Positions 7,806 to 18,600 of a stretch of DNA of 42,820 nucleotides are shown here, one piece after another. Location of the stretch: the NCBI GenBank assembly GCA_964426815.1, contig CAYRRZ010000007.1, positions 1 through 42,820 of the forward strand. Direction: 5' to 3'. The stretch's first letter is position 1. The number at the start of each line of letters is the position of its first letter. The stretch comes from JADZEJ01 sp964426815 (GTDB lineage: Bacteria; Patescibacteriota; Patescibacteriia; 2-12-FULL-60-25). The notes under the pieces are model-generated. The model saw only the letters and a list, made by a program, of their open reading frames with translations. It made no database searches and was not told where the DNA came from. The position numbers were made by a program, and so were the translations under genes.

Positions 7806-8351
7806 ATGATTTCCTGGCTCAAACGTCTCATCGCAGACCCACGTACAATTGGCGCAATTGCTCCAAGTTCTTCGGCTTTGGCCAAACTCATGGCCAAATC
7901 GATCAATCCTCAGGGCAAAATCTTAGAGCTCGGCCCAGGTACCGGCTCGATTACCCGAGGCCTCCTTCGCCGAATTCCAAATCCAGCCTCACAGCTCACC
8001 TTGATTGAAATGGATCCATTCATGGCCGAAACTTGCCGCAAAACCTTTCCACAAGTTCAGGTGATTGAAGGCGATGCGCTCAAAATCCTCCAACAGAGCA
8101 CCGAACAATACGACGCGATCGTCTCCGGCGTCCCTTTTGCCGCTCTTCCAAAAAAAATGCGTCATCCCCTTTTTGTTGAAATCGCCAAGCATCTCAAACC
8201 AGGCGGAACCTTTGTCATGTTTCAATACTCACTCATCACCCGCCGTGAGCTAAACGATTACTTTGGAGAAATAAAAACCAAGTACACCCCCTTTAATCTT
8301 CCTCCGGCATTTGTGTTCGTGGCAAAAAGCAAAAAAGACAAACCAGCATAA
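7806..8351 (+). CDS. Class I SAM-dependent methyltransferase (phospholipid N-methyltransferase-like)
   Basis: This 181-residue Rossmann methyltransferase has motif I as ILELGPGTGSITRGLL (about 38-53), an acidic strand-2 end in LIEMD, and a motif IV-like YDAIVSGVPFAALP (about 98-111). The N-terminal LIADPRTIGAIAPSSSAL closely resembles the phospholipid N-methyltransferase group (PmtA-like, COG3963). A lipid substrate is therefore plausible but unproven. The frame is open back to 7665, but the promoter places the start at ATG 7806. Its last 59 bases overlap the 3' end of the convergent ligase-like gene. It shares the upstream region with groS, so HrcA or heat might affect it. Confidence 0.9.
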   Translation: MISWLKRLIADPRTIGAIAPSSSALAKLMAKSINPQGKILELGPGTGSITRGLLRRIPNPASQLTLIEMDPFMAETCRKTFPQVQVIEGDALKILQQSTEQYDAIVSGVPFAALPKKMRHPLFVEIAKHLKPGGTFVMFQYSLITRRELNDYFGEIKTKYTPFNLPPAFVFVAKSKKDKPA

Positions 8352-9609
8352 ACAAGCACCGCCCTGCCCAGTGCGACCAGAGATAATGGTCAAATAAACC
8401 AAGCGCCACGCAAGCGACGAACCAAGAAAAAAACGAACCATTCGCGAATAGCTTCCGCAAACGAAAAACCAACCAAACAACAACCAGGCTTCCAATCAAA
8501 CCAAAATCAAGAATGAACAAGACAAAGATATTATGCGGAGGCTGAAGTGGTGCCTCCGCTTTTTCTGTTGTAACCAAGCTAAGCATCTCTGCATTTGGTC
8601 CGTATCCAAACCAAGGCCGTCGTAAAAAGAGCTGTCCCGCATCTTTCAAATTTGTCACTCGTTCAGAAACCGACTTCTGTTCAAGTCGTGTTTCCGTTTG
8701 GAATCGTGAAGCAATATGCGACCACTGAGACCCTGAAACAATCGCACCGGATAAAACAATCGCAAACAAAACAAGCCAAAAAAATTGAGTCAAAGCCTGT
8801 TTTTTCCAAAAACTCCGTCCAAGATACATCACCAAACCAATCACAAATGCAATCCACGCACTTCGCGAATAACTCAAAATAAACGCAATGCTCATAAGCA
8901 CGGAACCAAACACCAATATCAAAGCTTGGTTTTTTTTATAAACATCTCGCGATAAAGCCAAAACATTTAATAAACCGACCGCAAGCCATCCACCAAAAAT
9001 ATTCGGATGCGGAAATCCCCCATATGCTCTGAGCAAACGAAATTCCCCATGCTCAACCACCGAAACTCCAAGCATTCGTGGGTCCTGAACCGCCATCCCA
9101 AGCCATTTTGAACCAAATACAAATTGATCCGCATATTGCCAAATTCCCAACAAGGCATGTGGAATCAAACTCCAAAAAAACATCCACAGAACATCCGTTT
9201 TCTGAACCTTCATTTTAACCAAAGACCAAATAAATCCAACTAAAAGCAAAACCGAAAACCACCAAAAACAAATCGCCCGCAAAGCTAAAATATTTCCCCA
9301 AGAAACAACAAAAGAAGACAGTACAAGAAAAACTAGTATCCCCAGCTTCATCTCGACCGAAGTAGAAGCGAAGCGGAGAGACCTTCGACTGACAGAAGAT
9401 CCTTCGACGACATTCCGTTTCACTTCATTCCACTCAGGACGACAAAAAACAAAAACCCATATCACCGTCCCCAACATAAACAGCATCGACAATACGATGC
9501 TCCACGTTCCCTGCTCCCAAGGCCAACCGGCTAAAGAAGCTCCAGAAAACCACCGAATTTGCCATGGCAAAAGCAAAAGCGACAAACGCCACAACCAAGA
9601 AAAAACCAT
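8293..9609 (-). CDS. O-antigen ligase/polymerase-like membrane protein
   Basis: This 438-residue protein has about ten or more hydrophobic helices. The Wzy_C/WaaL-type core includes FPHPNIFGGWLAVGLL, YSRSAWIAFVIGLVMY, and the large loop with SERVTNLKDAGQLFLRRPWFGYGPN followed by PPHNIFVLFILDFG. Such proteins transfer or polymerise undecaprenyl-linked glycans at the outer face of the membrane. In a CPR cell it may decorate surface polysaccharide or protein. I place the start at ATG 9609, which shares its A with the TGA stop of the upstream gene (TGATG), suggesting translational coupling. An in-frame ATG at 9630 exists. Residues about 56-87 are encoded by a dispersed palindromic repeat. No terminator was found at the 3' end. 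Confidence 0.85.
   Translation of the reverse strand: MVFSWLWRLSLLLLPWQIRWFSGASLAGWPWEQGTWSIVLSMLFMLGTVIWVFVFCRPEWNEVKRNVVEGSSVSRRSLRFASTSVEMKLGILVFLVLSSFVVSWGNILALRAICFWWFSVLLLVGFIWSLVKMKVQKTDVLWMFFWSLIPHALLGIWQYADQFVFGSKWLGMAVQDPRMLGVSVVEHGEFRLLRAYGGFPHPNIFGGWLAVGLLNVLALSRDVYKKNQALILVFGSVLMSIAFILSYSRSAWIAFVIGLVMYLGRSFWKKQALTQFFWLVLFAIVLSGAIVSGSQWSHIASRFQTETRLEQKSVSERVTNLKDAGQLFLRRPWFGYGPNAEMLSLVTTEKAEAPLQPPHNIFVLFILDFGLIGSLVVVWLVFRLRKLFANGSFFSWFVACVALGLFDHYLWSHWAGRCLFMLVCLFCFLPRTQMPEED
9349..9443. repeat. Dispersed palindromic repeat inside a coding sequence
   Basis: The unit at 9349-9386 begins CATCTCGACCG and ends GGAGAGACCTTCG. It matches 23947-23984 with 4 differences in 38 bases. A second unit at 9397-9443 (from AGATCCTTCGACGACATTCC to CAGGACGAC) resembles, in reverse complement, the common bacterial GTCATCCTGAG...CGAAGGATCT repeat. 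Together they add about 31 in-frame codons to the ligase-like gene. Confidence 0.75.
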
Positions 9610-10511
9610 CAAACGCCGTGCTGTTTGCATATATTTTCAAAACGCTTTCGATAGTCTTCGCGTGCATCATCCGTATGAAATTTCAATACGTGTTCATTAA
9701 CCAACACCCGTGTATCCACATTGATCAATTGTCTGATTCGTTCCGGAAACCAAGCTCTCTGCACCCGTTCTGCCACTAATTCAAACCACCGAAAACTCGG
9801 CAAACAAAAACGATATGGCTTTACTCGCAAGTCCTCAGGCACGATCCATGGCTTTGCCATGGGATAGGCAGAAACCATCGCTTGATTCACTCTCCACAAA
9901 ACCTCCCCAATCCCATCATCCAAAATCGGCAATAAAGCCAAAAACCAATATCGATAATACGGATCATCCGGCAACAGTTGATGTGATGACAAATCTAAAC
10001 CATCATCAGCCACAAAATAGGACAAACACACCGCATCAGCTTTTTCTCTTGGTCCAGGCAACCAACCTAAGAGCTTGAACGGAAGCACGCCCCATAATCG
10101 GATGGACCACAAACTCCCCTTGCGAACGACAACAAAGAAATCAATATCGCTTTCATCGCGCGCATATCCCCAAGCCGTCGTATTAGCCAAAGCCACAAAT
10201 CGAACACCCGAGAATAAAGACAACCACCGCGCGACCAATCTCGCCCGACGATATTTACGAGCCTGAAACCGATCTCTCTCCTCAATCTTCCGCACAACCT
10301 CATCTACTTGTTCAGGAAACCCATATCTCCCCCGCACACACTTCACTATCCCTGCTATGACAAGCGCCTCAATGACCTTTGCGGGACTTTCAGCTCCATC
10401 CAGACCAGCATATTGGCTATTTTGTATCCATTCCCCCAAAACCGGCGCATATCCCAATGCATCAAAAAAACACAGGCTGCGTAACAAATAAGCGCGCTGG
10501 ATTTGATCCAT
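9609..10511 (-). CDS. Nucleotidyltransferase-fold protein
   Basis: This 300-residue protein has a winged-helix-like N-terminal region (about 1-70) and a nucleotidyltransferase core. In the core, VRFVALANTTAWGYARDESDIDFFVVV (about 103-129) contains a glycine followed by the DxD metal site (SDID). That pattern is typical of minimal nucleotidyltransferases, which transfer NMP to proteins, RNAs or small molecules. The first motif has ANTTAWG where many have GSxARG, so activity is not assured. A positively charged, weakly hydrophobic stretch follows (about 133-150). It is translationally coupled to the ligase-like gene downstream. The substrate is unknown; the coupling may suggest a role in surface-glycan work, but that is inference. 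Confidence 0.8.
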   Translation of the reverse strand: MDQIQRAYLLRSLCFFDALGYAPVLGEWIQNSQYAGLDGAESPAKVIEALVIAGIVKCVRGRYGFPEQVDEVVRKIEERDRFQARKYRRARLVARWLSLFSGVRFVALANTTAWGYARDESDIDFFVVVRKGSLWSIRLWGVLPFKLLGWLPGPREKADAVCLSYFVADDGLDLSSHQLLPDDPYYRYWFLALLPILDDGIGEVLWRVNQAMVSAYPMAKPWIVPEDLRVKPYRFCLPSFRWFELVAERVQRAWFPERIRQLINVDTRVLVNEHVLKFHTDDAREDYRKRFENICKQHGV

Positions 10512-10519
10512 ACGCGCTC

Positions 10520-10549
10520 ATTGTGCCCAGGGAGTGGGCTTTATGACAA
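10520..10549 (-). promoter_or_regulatory. Promoter of the nucleotidyltransferase-fold gene
   Basis: TTGTCA (10549-10544, overlapping the last yidC codons), 18 bases, CACAAT (10525-10520). The ATG follows 8 bases later, giving a predicted leader of about 2 bases. Confidence 0.5.
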
Positions 10550-11302
10550 CTGTGCCTCTACTTTTGGCGGAGATGGCTTACGCATCAAGAGTTCTTGCTG
10601 CAAGAAGGTAAGCAAACTCATAATAAACCAATACAAGGACAAACCACCTGGCAATGAGATACCGATAAAAATCGTAACCAGTGGCATCATGTACACCATT
10701 TGCTTGTTCATCATGGTTGCCATGCTCTCATCTTCTGCGCCCTTACTACCTTCAACTTCCTTTGGCGGAGAGCTGAGGGCATTTGGCTTTTTCATCATGC
10801 GTGAAGTCTGGAAGTACTGCACCACACCAGCCAAAATCGCTAATACATAGTTTGGCTTAGACAAATCAACCACCCCAAGAAAGAGTTGATTGATCGTTCC
10901 AGGATTTGCCACAAATGGATACAACAAGTTCAATCCCTTCGAAGCCAAACCATCGCGCAATGCTTGATACAAGCCAATAAAAATAGGCAATTGTACCAAT
11001 AATGGCAAACACGAAGCGGCTGGATTTACCTTGTCTTTTTTATACAATTCGAGCAATTCCTTGGCCTGAGCATCCTTGTCATCCTTCAAGCGCTTACGAA
11101 TTTCATCAATCTTTGGCTGCAATTCTTGCAAAGCTTTTTGCTGCTTAATTTGCTGCAAGGTCAAAGGCCACAAAATCAATTTCACGATAATGGTGAGCGA
11201 GATAATCGCCAAACCAATATCATTTCCCGGCAAGACATTGTACAACCAAATCAACAGATTCAAGATCGGTTGTACAAGGATGGTTTGGAAAAGGGCTCCC
11301 AT
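10541..11302 (-). CDS. yidC: Membrane protein insertase YidC/Oxa1
   Basis: YidC inserts and folds membrane proteins, alone or with SecYEG. The 253-residue form has no large periplasmic domain, as in Gram-positive YidC and other monoderm-type bacteria. It has a first helix (about 5-30), the conserved LAIISLTIIVKLILWPLTLQQIK with the groove Lys/Arg region, a cytoplasmic helical hairpin (QQKALQELQPKIDEIRKRLKDD...ELLELYKKDKVNPAASCLPLLVQLPIFIGLY), and two further helix regions before a basic tail. It begins 5 bases after the nusA stop, so it is probably co-transcribed with nusA, which is an unusual neighbour. The usual rnpA-yidC-jag order is not seen here. Confidence 0.96.
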   Translation of the reverse strand: MGALFQTILVQPILNLLIWLYNVLPGNDIGLAIISLTIIVKLILWPLTLQQIKQQKALQELQPKIDEIRKRLKDDKDAQAKELLELYKKDKVNPAASCLPLLVQLPIFIGLYQALRDGLASKGLNLLYPFVANPGTINQLFLGVVDLSKPNYVLAILAGVVQYFQTSRMMKKPNALSSPPKEVEGSKGAEDESMATMMNKQMVYMMPLVTIFIGISLPGGLSLYWFIMSLLTFLQQELLMRKPSPPKVEAQLS

Positions 11303-11307
11303 AGAAA

Positions 11308-12564
11308 TTAGACCGTTTGTTCTGAAGAATCAGCTGCTTGTTTGATTTCAATCATTTCACCAACATCTGAATCAGCCGCGATGCGACCGCCTTCTTCAGC
11401 AATCGTAATCTTCCAACCGGTTAATTTAGCAGCAAGGCGAACATTTTGACCGCCCTTTCCAATAGCCAAAGATAATTGATCCGAAGGCACGCGCACCGTC
11501 GCCAAATGATCTGCATCATTCAACTGGACATCAAGCACCTTCGCTGGGCTCAAAGAAGCTGAAATGTATTCAACATCATTTGCTGACCACTGAATCACAT
11601 CAACCTTTTCACCACCCAATTCACGGATAATCGTTTGAATACGTGTTCCGCGTTGACCAATACACGAACCAATTGGATCAATCGCATCATCATGCGCCGT
11701 AACCGCCACCTTGGTGCGTGAACCAGATTCACGAGCAATATGCTTAATTTCAACCATTCCATTCGCCACTTCTGGGATTTCTTGCGCAAAAATTGCAGCA
11801 ACTAATCCTGGGCTTGAACGGGACAAGCGAATTTCTGGACCCTTTGAAGTCAAAGCAACTTCGCGCAAAATCGCCTTAATGCGCGTACCTGGAAAATAGC
11901 GCTCCCCTTCAACCTGGTCATCCGGCAAGAGCAAACCCGTCGCACGACCAAGATCGATCAACACCGCGCGACCTTCACGACGCTGAATCGTGACATTCAT
12001 AAGCTCGCCTTCGCGATCCTTAAAGTCATGATAAATCACATTGCGTTCAGCTTCACGCAATTTTTGCATAATCACCTGTTTAGCCGTTTGCGCTGCCATG
12101 CGACCAAAAGCCGCAGGAACCGCCAATTCAACCTTAATTTCTTCACCAACTTGCGCATCTGGCTTTAAGTCGCGCGCATCAGACAACATAATCATTGTCT
12201 TTTGATTAAAGACAAATTCTTCTTTTCCATCTGCATCCAATGAAGAAGGCACCGGTTCAACCAATGGTGGACGACCGCGCATTTCTTCCTTCTTGGTAAC
12301 CTGGGCGGCTTCAAATTTTTCAAAATAATCCTCTGGAAGCTCCATGTCTTCGACCACATTCTTCACGTCAAACACGCGAATGCCCTGCATGGCACCGTCA
12401 TAGTTTTCTGGATCAAACTGAACCTTAATATTCTGATTTTTTGTACCGAAATCTTTGCGATACGCAGCCGATAAAGCCGATTCTACCGTTTCGAGCACGG
12501 ACTCGTATGCGATGTTTTTTTCATCACAGATTTGGCGCATGGCCTGTGAAATTGGAGATGCCAT
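11308..12564 (-). CDS. nusA: Transcription termination/antitermination factor NusA
   Basis: NusA binds RNA polymerase and modulates pausing, termination and antitermination. I choose the ATG at 12564 (MASPISQAMRQICDEKNIAYESVLETVE), the standard NusA N-terminus, although the frame is open 72 bases further. The 418 residues comprise the N-terminal polymerase-binding domain (about 1-175), an S1 domain (about 180-250, starting GELMNVTIQRREG), and two KH domains carrying GSCIGQRGTRIQTIIRELGGEKVD and LSLAIGKGGQNVRLAAKLTGWKI. The N-domain carries an extra charged stretch of roughly 50-60 residues (about 75-130) compared with common NusA. Acidic C-terminal repeats are absent. It has its own promoter and a 68-base leader with a hairpin. 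Confidence 0.96.
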   Translation of the reverse strand: MASPISQAMRQICDEKNIAYESVLETVESALSAAYRKDFGTKNQNIKVQFDPENYDGAMQGIRVFDVKNVVEDMELPEDYFEKFEAAQVTKKEEMRGRPPLVEPVPSSLDADGKEEFVFNQKTMIMLSDARDLKPDAQVGEEIKVELAVPAAFGRMAAQTAKQVIMQKLREAERNVIYHDFKDREGELMNVTIQRREGRAVLIDLGRATGLLLPDDQVEGERYFPGTRIKAILREVALTSKGPEIRLSRSSPGLVAAIFAQEIPEVANGMVEIKHIARESGSRTKVAVTAHDDAIDPIGSCIGQRGTRIQTIIRELGGEKVDVIQWSANDVEYISASLSPAKVLDVQLNDADHLATVRVPSDQLSLAIGKGGQNVRLAAKLTGWKITIAEEGGRIAADSDVGEMIEIKQAADSSEQTV

Positions 12565-12604
12565 ATTCAATTTTATTGATAATATAAGTGTCTTTCTAAC
12601 AAAT

Positions 12605-12629
12605 GGACCCGTTCTTGCTGAACGAGTCC
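12605..12629 (-). other. Hairpin in the nusA leader
   Basis: On the minus strand GGACTCGTTC and GAACGGGTCC form a 10-base-pair stem (one G-U) around AGCAA. It starts about 3 bases after the predicted transcription start. It is not followed by a U-tract. It could stabilise the mRNA or take part in nusA autoregulation. Confidence 0.5.
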
Positions 12630-12638
12630 GATGCAAAC

Positions 12639-12667
12639 AAGATAACCCAACGACCCCAATATGTCAA
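12639..12667 (-). promoter_or_regulatory. nusA: nusA promoter
   Basis: TTGACA (12667-12662), 17 bases, TATCTT (12644-12639). The -35 overlaps the T-run of the terminator of the giant gene, a compact terminator-promoter junction. The predicted start is near 12632. Confidence 0.75.
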
Positions 12668-12692
12668 AACCCCCTGGTTTCCCAGGGGGTTT
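12667..12692 (-). terminator. Terminator of the giant surface-protein gene
   Basis: AAACCCCCTGG and CCAGGGGGTTT form an 11-base-pair stem with a 4-base loop, 3 bases after the giant gene's stop. On the minus strand it ends in TTTT and runs straight into TTGACA. Confidence 0.8.
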
Positions 12693-12695
12693 ATC

Positions 12696-15600
12696 TTACT
12701 GATTCGAACGGAGCTCAACATACCCACTAAATCGGAGCCACGGATCATAGGTAAACGATGAACCAGCATATCGTTTCTTAGCCGCATTTTCAGCATCACA
12801 CATGTTAATGCTAGATGAAAGATCCGGATTCACGACCTGAGGGTTTAAACGGGAGGCATCGTAACACCCGCCGTTCTTCAAGCTAATATCTTTCGGACTA
12901 ACAGGAGGATTCTTCAAGGCTAAATTAGCTGGCAAAGAATCCTTGCAATTCCCCGTACACCAGCCCCAATTATCCTGGATAAAGACACGTGGAACAAAGC
13001 GACATTCCGTCTTCGCACTAGCCTGAGATGGTGGAACCGTACAGCTCTTGATCACGTCCTTTGAAGGATCATTGTTTTGTGAAATAGCACAGGAAGTAGC
13101 TGGTTGAAGCAAGGTGCTGCAATTATAGGAGTGCTTGAACTCAAAGTAATTTGCTTCACATGCGAGAGGGCTTGAACCATAGGTTAAGCGCTCAACACAG
13201 GTACCACCCGCATCACAGTCCGAACCACCAGCCAAACCAACACGACAACTACGGCCCGAATTATTTGAACAGAAACCCGTTCCATAACACTTGCCTGCAG
13301 CCGGAGGACAATCAGAGTCTGAGTTACAGGTAAGCCCTGGAGCAAATTCACACTGCTTAGACACTCCACAGAATGGCTTCTTGTTCTTCATGCGAGCATC
13401 TGACACCTTTTGCACCGATCCATCTCCCCAATCAACCCAGACATCCGAAATTGGAGCTTGATTATCAGCTGACCAGGCATAGAAGCGCATCGTCACATTT
13501 GCCTGAGAACCGTAGTAAATAATCCTTCCTTCACTTGCATTGTCGATATTCAAGGCATCCATCTTCGCAATCGCACATTGACCAGGCGAAGTGCACTGAC
13601 GCGAGGTATCAGGCGCTGCAATACGAGGAGGCTTTGGCGTATAAGCAGCAACAAAACGTTCATCTCTATACTGACTTCCAAGCTGTTGCGCCGCATATAC
13701 TTGATCAGAACTGCCTTGATTCAACATAATTTGCTTGTCCTTATCCATGAGATACGAACCCAATGTGACATCGGTTGGAGGTGGAACAGCAAAAGATTTG
13801 TTTGGAACAAAGTAAGATCCAGAAAGTGAAGAGATACTCTTCAAACATTCTTGATTTTCAGGATTAACCACACAGATGTCTGGACGCGGATAATAACCGA
13901 CTCCATGCGTACAACGATTGTTATCCAAATCAGGATCAATCGAATTCGGATCACCTTCGCCTGCACAATCCGTTCCCAAAACAACGCTGGAGTTATTAAC
14001 AGTTACCGTGTGTTGATTTTTTACCGGTGCTCCACCAGCACCACCAGGAGTCACATAGTCACAGCTTGCCTGTACTGCTGCATTAGTTAATGGGAACAAT
14101 GTCGTAAAACAAACAGCTGGCGCACTAAACCCAGTACAAGCACGACCACTATAGAACCCACCCTTACATGTACCCGCATCATCACCAACAGCTGTTGCGC
14201 CGTCATCCTTCACACACTTAACCTCAAAATTTGGATCACAATCCGTACCGACACTACAGAAACGACCAGCATACGGACCCGTAAAACACATCTTGTCTGT
14301 CTTTTTAACCGGCACATCATAGAACTGATACACCTGATAGATGCGCGCAAACAAATTACTCAAGACATAGTAGTGATACGAAGAATGATCCTCCGTCGCA
14401 CCAACCTTAGACTTTGCCCAATATTGTTGGCCCGGCTTAATAAAGGTCGCATCCGCAGAAACAATACCCTTGCTTGTATCCAGCATAAGCATTGCATCGT
14501 GACCAATCATGCGTTGGTGCAGCGCGGCACCAAAAGGCGCATTTTCAGAGCCATACGAATAGCTTAACTGAGGGACCGAGAAATTAGACTGTTCCCAAAC
14601 ACGATCAGTGAAAGCCGTATTCTTACGATCCTTAGGCGAAACGACCTGTGCAACATCTCGACAGCTATTCGCCAATGAAGCGTTCATGCGCATATAAATC
14701 GCACGAGAGCTTGCCGTATTAGGAGCTGCAGCGGTCACCCAAAAACCAACAAACTTAAACGGACCGCGCAATGAACTACCATCGAGAGCATGATTAAGAG
14801 GTGTAACACTATTATCCTCATTACTCATATCTTCAAACATTGCACGAATAGCGAAGTAATGAGCATCGCCTTGTGCGCGACGAAAATACGTCTTATCAGC
14901 ACTAAGCGGTACCGGGCCCAATGCGCCATCCGTCGTGTTAAAGATATTAAACTTAGACTGACCATTTGCCTGATATCCCATTTCCCAATACTTATAATAA
15001 CAATTCTGTGCAGGATTTCCTTGGCAAGGAATCTGTAACAACTGATTACCATCCTGGGTCTTTAAGTAACCTTGATTTGCACGAGACAAATAACCAGAAA
15101 ATACCTTATTAAAGTTCTTATACCACTGATCAGACGCCGTCTTCACCACCTGTTCATCCGCCCAATCTGAAACCGTCACATTCGCCCATTCTGGCGACAT
15201 GAGACAACCAAGAGTGCCATAGCTCTTTGACGGATCTTCATTCAAAGGCACGGCATAATCAGTATCCGACTCGTTAACAACTTCTTGATCCGCAAACGTA
15301 AAATGTCGGACATAATCATCTTCGAGGTCTGGACCACTTGAATCAACCTCCTCGATGCTCAATTGATGCTTAGGAGGGCCATTAACAAGATACCCAAACC
15401 AATTATTCCCATCAAAGCTATCTGGAAAAGTTTTTGGAGTTGTTGACCACGAAGCTTCATCCAAATAATCGACATCTTCAACGCCAGGTCTTGGCACATG
15501 GAATCTAAAATAACCCAATTGAGACTCTAATAACTGACCATTCGAACCAGGAACCCCGCCAGCTTCTTTCAGAAAAGCTTGAATAAAAGGCGAATCAACC

Positions 15601-18600
15601 GAAATAAAGTATTCGGCATAACTCTTCTCCTTGCCTTCACCAGTCTGAATAAAACGTACAGTTTTATCATCAAAACCAGTCATTGTAGGAACAGCCAATG
15701 TAGAACGATACGTATAAGACTTCTCAAGCATCGCTTGAACAGTGCCAATTTTAATTGGACAACCCAAAGCGAAACAATTCAATGCATCCAAAGCATCTTT
15801 GGCTAAAGAATAAGGGTACAGAGCTATATTCAAGACATCTTTAGCCACTCCTTTAAGCGACAAATCTCCATCAAAGGACTCCGGATATACCGTCTTCCAA
15901 TAATCAGTCGCTTGGTTCTTAACCTCATCAATAACACTCTGATCACCATTCTTACTTGAATAAAAAGCAAAGAGTTTATTTGTCGTAATCTTCTTCTTTG
16001 AAGCAGTACACCACGTTGCCATCGTTGTCTGTTTTAAGTCTGTACCATCAACAATACGACACGACGTGTCCAATGTTGCTAGATTGGTAACAGGAGACAC
16101 CGATTGTTCATTACAAATAACATCATCATCCTCAGGCGGAAGGCTGCCGTACGGGTGATCTTTAAATCCAGCACATTTATAACCTGACTGCATCGAACCG
16201 ACCTTCATTTCTTTATTCATGCAATCTTGTTTATATAACCATCCACCAACATCAGACAGTCCTGGTTTCTTAATATATGAAGATTGCACCTGAATTCCCT
16301 GCTTACCAGCAAACGTCGGACTCACACAATAATATTCCCCTGAGTTGAGCGGTGGGTTATACCCAGCCGTTGGACTGTAGTGATACACGTCCTTACTCCC
16401 CGTCAAAACTGGCTGTGGATTCCACGTCAAACACTGATACCGGCCCTTATCCCCCACCGTCACCGCCGCGTCACGCTGAATACAGAAACCTGATGTTCCA
16501 CGAACATAGGTCGTTCCTTGCAATGGCTGACAGGTCGAACCAGAACCACACGCATCATTCACCGTAGAATCAAACACGGCATTTGCATCACTATAATCAA
16601 GCGTCTTGGTCTTGGTATCAGGAATACAAGCTTGACCATCCTTAGCACCACCAGCACACACACCCTGTGGAGGCGCATTCTTAGACAAGATGCCCAAGTA
16701 CTTGGTAACACCGCCAGCATAATTCACCTTGGCATACTGACAAGCACAATCTTCACCACGTTCACAGGTGGCCACATTTTCAAAACCAGGGACATAAGTC
16801 TTTGGTTTATTTGGCTGAACTGTCGTATCCCACTCCTTCACAAATTCATTGCCAAATGGAGACTGTGAATCTGGATATGCCTTACATTCAACACCTGGCA
16901 TCACCTGATTCATGTAGATGCTGCGTGAAGCCTTTGGATCCTGTGCAAACACCGTCGCAATCGTTTGAGCATTGCGCGAATTTCCAGCGGCACCCTGAAC
17001 ATCCGTCACCACCTGGGTGAGCGGCGTATCAATTGCTAAGTAACAGCGCTTCGGTTCTTCGCCTGGCACATAGTACCCAATTTGTTTTGTGAACTTATGC
17101 TGACACAAGTTCAAATTCGGTCTCGTTGCATCCTGAATGTCTTCAGCCCAACCGAGCTGACCATACACCGAGGCATTCGCAGCCGTTTTTTCTTGTGCCG
17201 AAATCGCAAGCGGAACAGATGAAACTAAACGATAATCATCAAAGTATTCATTCGCCTTCTTTGGATTTTCTTCACGAAGAATGTCATACCCAACACGACG
17301 ACTCACCAAATCAGCCATCTGGAAGCGATTCGCAATCGTATACCCAGCATAATCCGGATCAACAAATTCCGTCTTGCGTAAAGAATACGAACGATCATTC
17401 AAGAAGATACCTTCACGAAGCACGCGTTCAAAATATGGCGCAACTGGCTTCTTTGGCTCAGGCTGCTTCAAGGTTCGATTAATGTAATTACTGCAGAAAT
17501 TACCCTGCGAAGAACCACCAGCTTTGTCACACAAAGAATATTCCGTACACAAATCAACGTATTTTTGCTGCGCATCGTCATATACCGTTTCACCTGAGCG
17601 GCAGCCAAACCAAGCCTTACAGTCACGATCAAGCTTCACCTTAACCACGCGATTCGAATCATTCATTTCACAACGAGCCGTAATCGAGTATTGCTGACCC
17701 TGACTTGCATTGTATGTACAGTCCGCATCCACCGTACACGAATTATATAAGACATCGGCCGAAGCATCTGCGCCATAGGCATTACAATCGCTGGCATCGC
17801 CCGTACATTTTGGCTCCACACAAATACCCTTACCCACGCAATTTGGATTTCCTTTATCCTTGTCCGCACAATCAAGCGGCGTCACAGCAGTATCACCCTT
17901 GGCATGTGATTCGGCATAGGTGGCCTTGGCATTAAAGCGCAAGGTCGCATCATTCATATCTCGAATCAAGACACAGCCATTGAATGGATCTGCCACATCA
18001 CCACAAGTCGACTTATCAACCCGACCATTATCAATAAAGTAATACGGCTTACCAACCGGTTTTGCAGAATCGGTATGATCATTCGAATCACGGAATTCCG
18101 TACATTCACTTTGATCCTTTGGACAATAGGCCGTCCAACCTTGATAGGTATTCGCAAATGGCGAATCAATTAAGAAGGTATTGGCATTCGACAATAAGTT
18201 TGGATAACAAGGCAAGGTCGATGTACCGGACTGCATAAACCAACCAGAGTATTCCCCTGCTGGATAGGCATACCCAGGCAAACCCTTCGCCGCATCAGCC
18301 GGAGCACTTGCAGCCGGAAGCGCAATTTTATCTTTCCAGGTACAGGCATGATCCTGTGGGTCACGGAAATACGACACCACACTATTGCTGACAAAGGTGT
18401 CACAGAACAATTCAGAAGGACGACACATGGCCTGAGGCTCACCATCGGCCACGTATTTTGTGATGTCATCGATCAAATACACGGTTTGCGTACCCGTCTG
18501 CTTCCATTTAGGATCAAAACTTGGCTTACCAAAAGCGCGACAAGAAGCCTGGCTTGAGTCACAACGTGCCTTTGGTTCATCGATCAAATACACATTCCGA

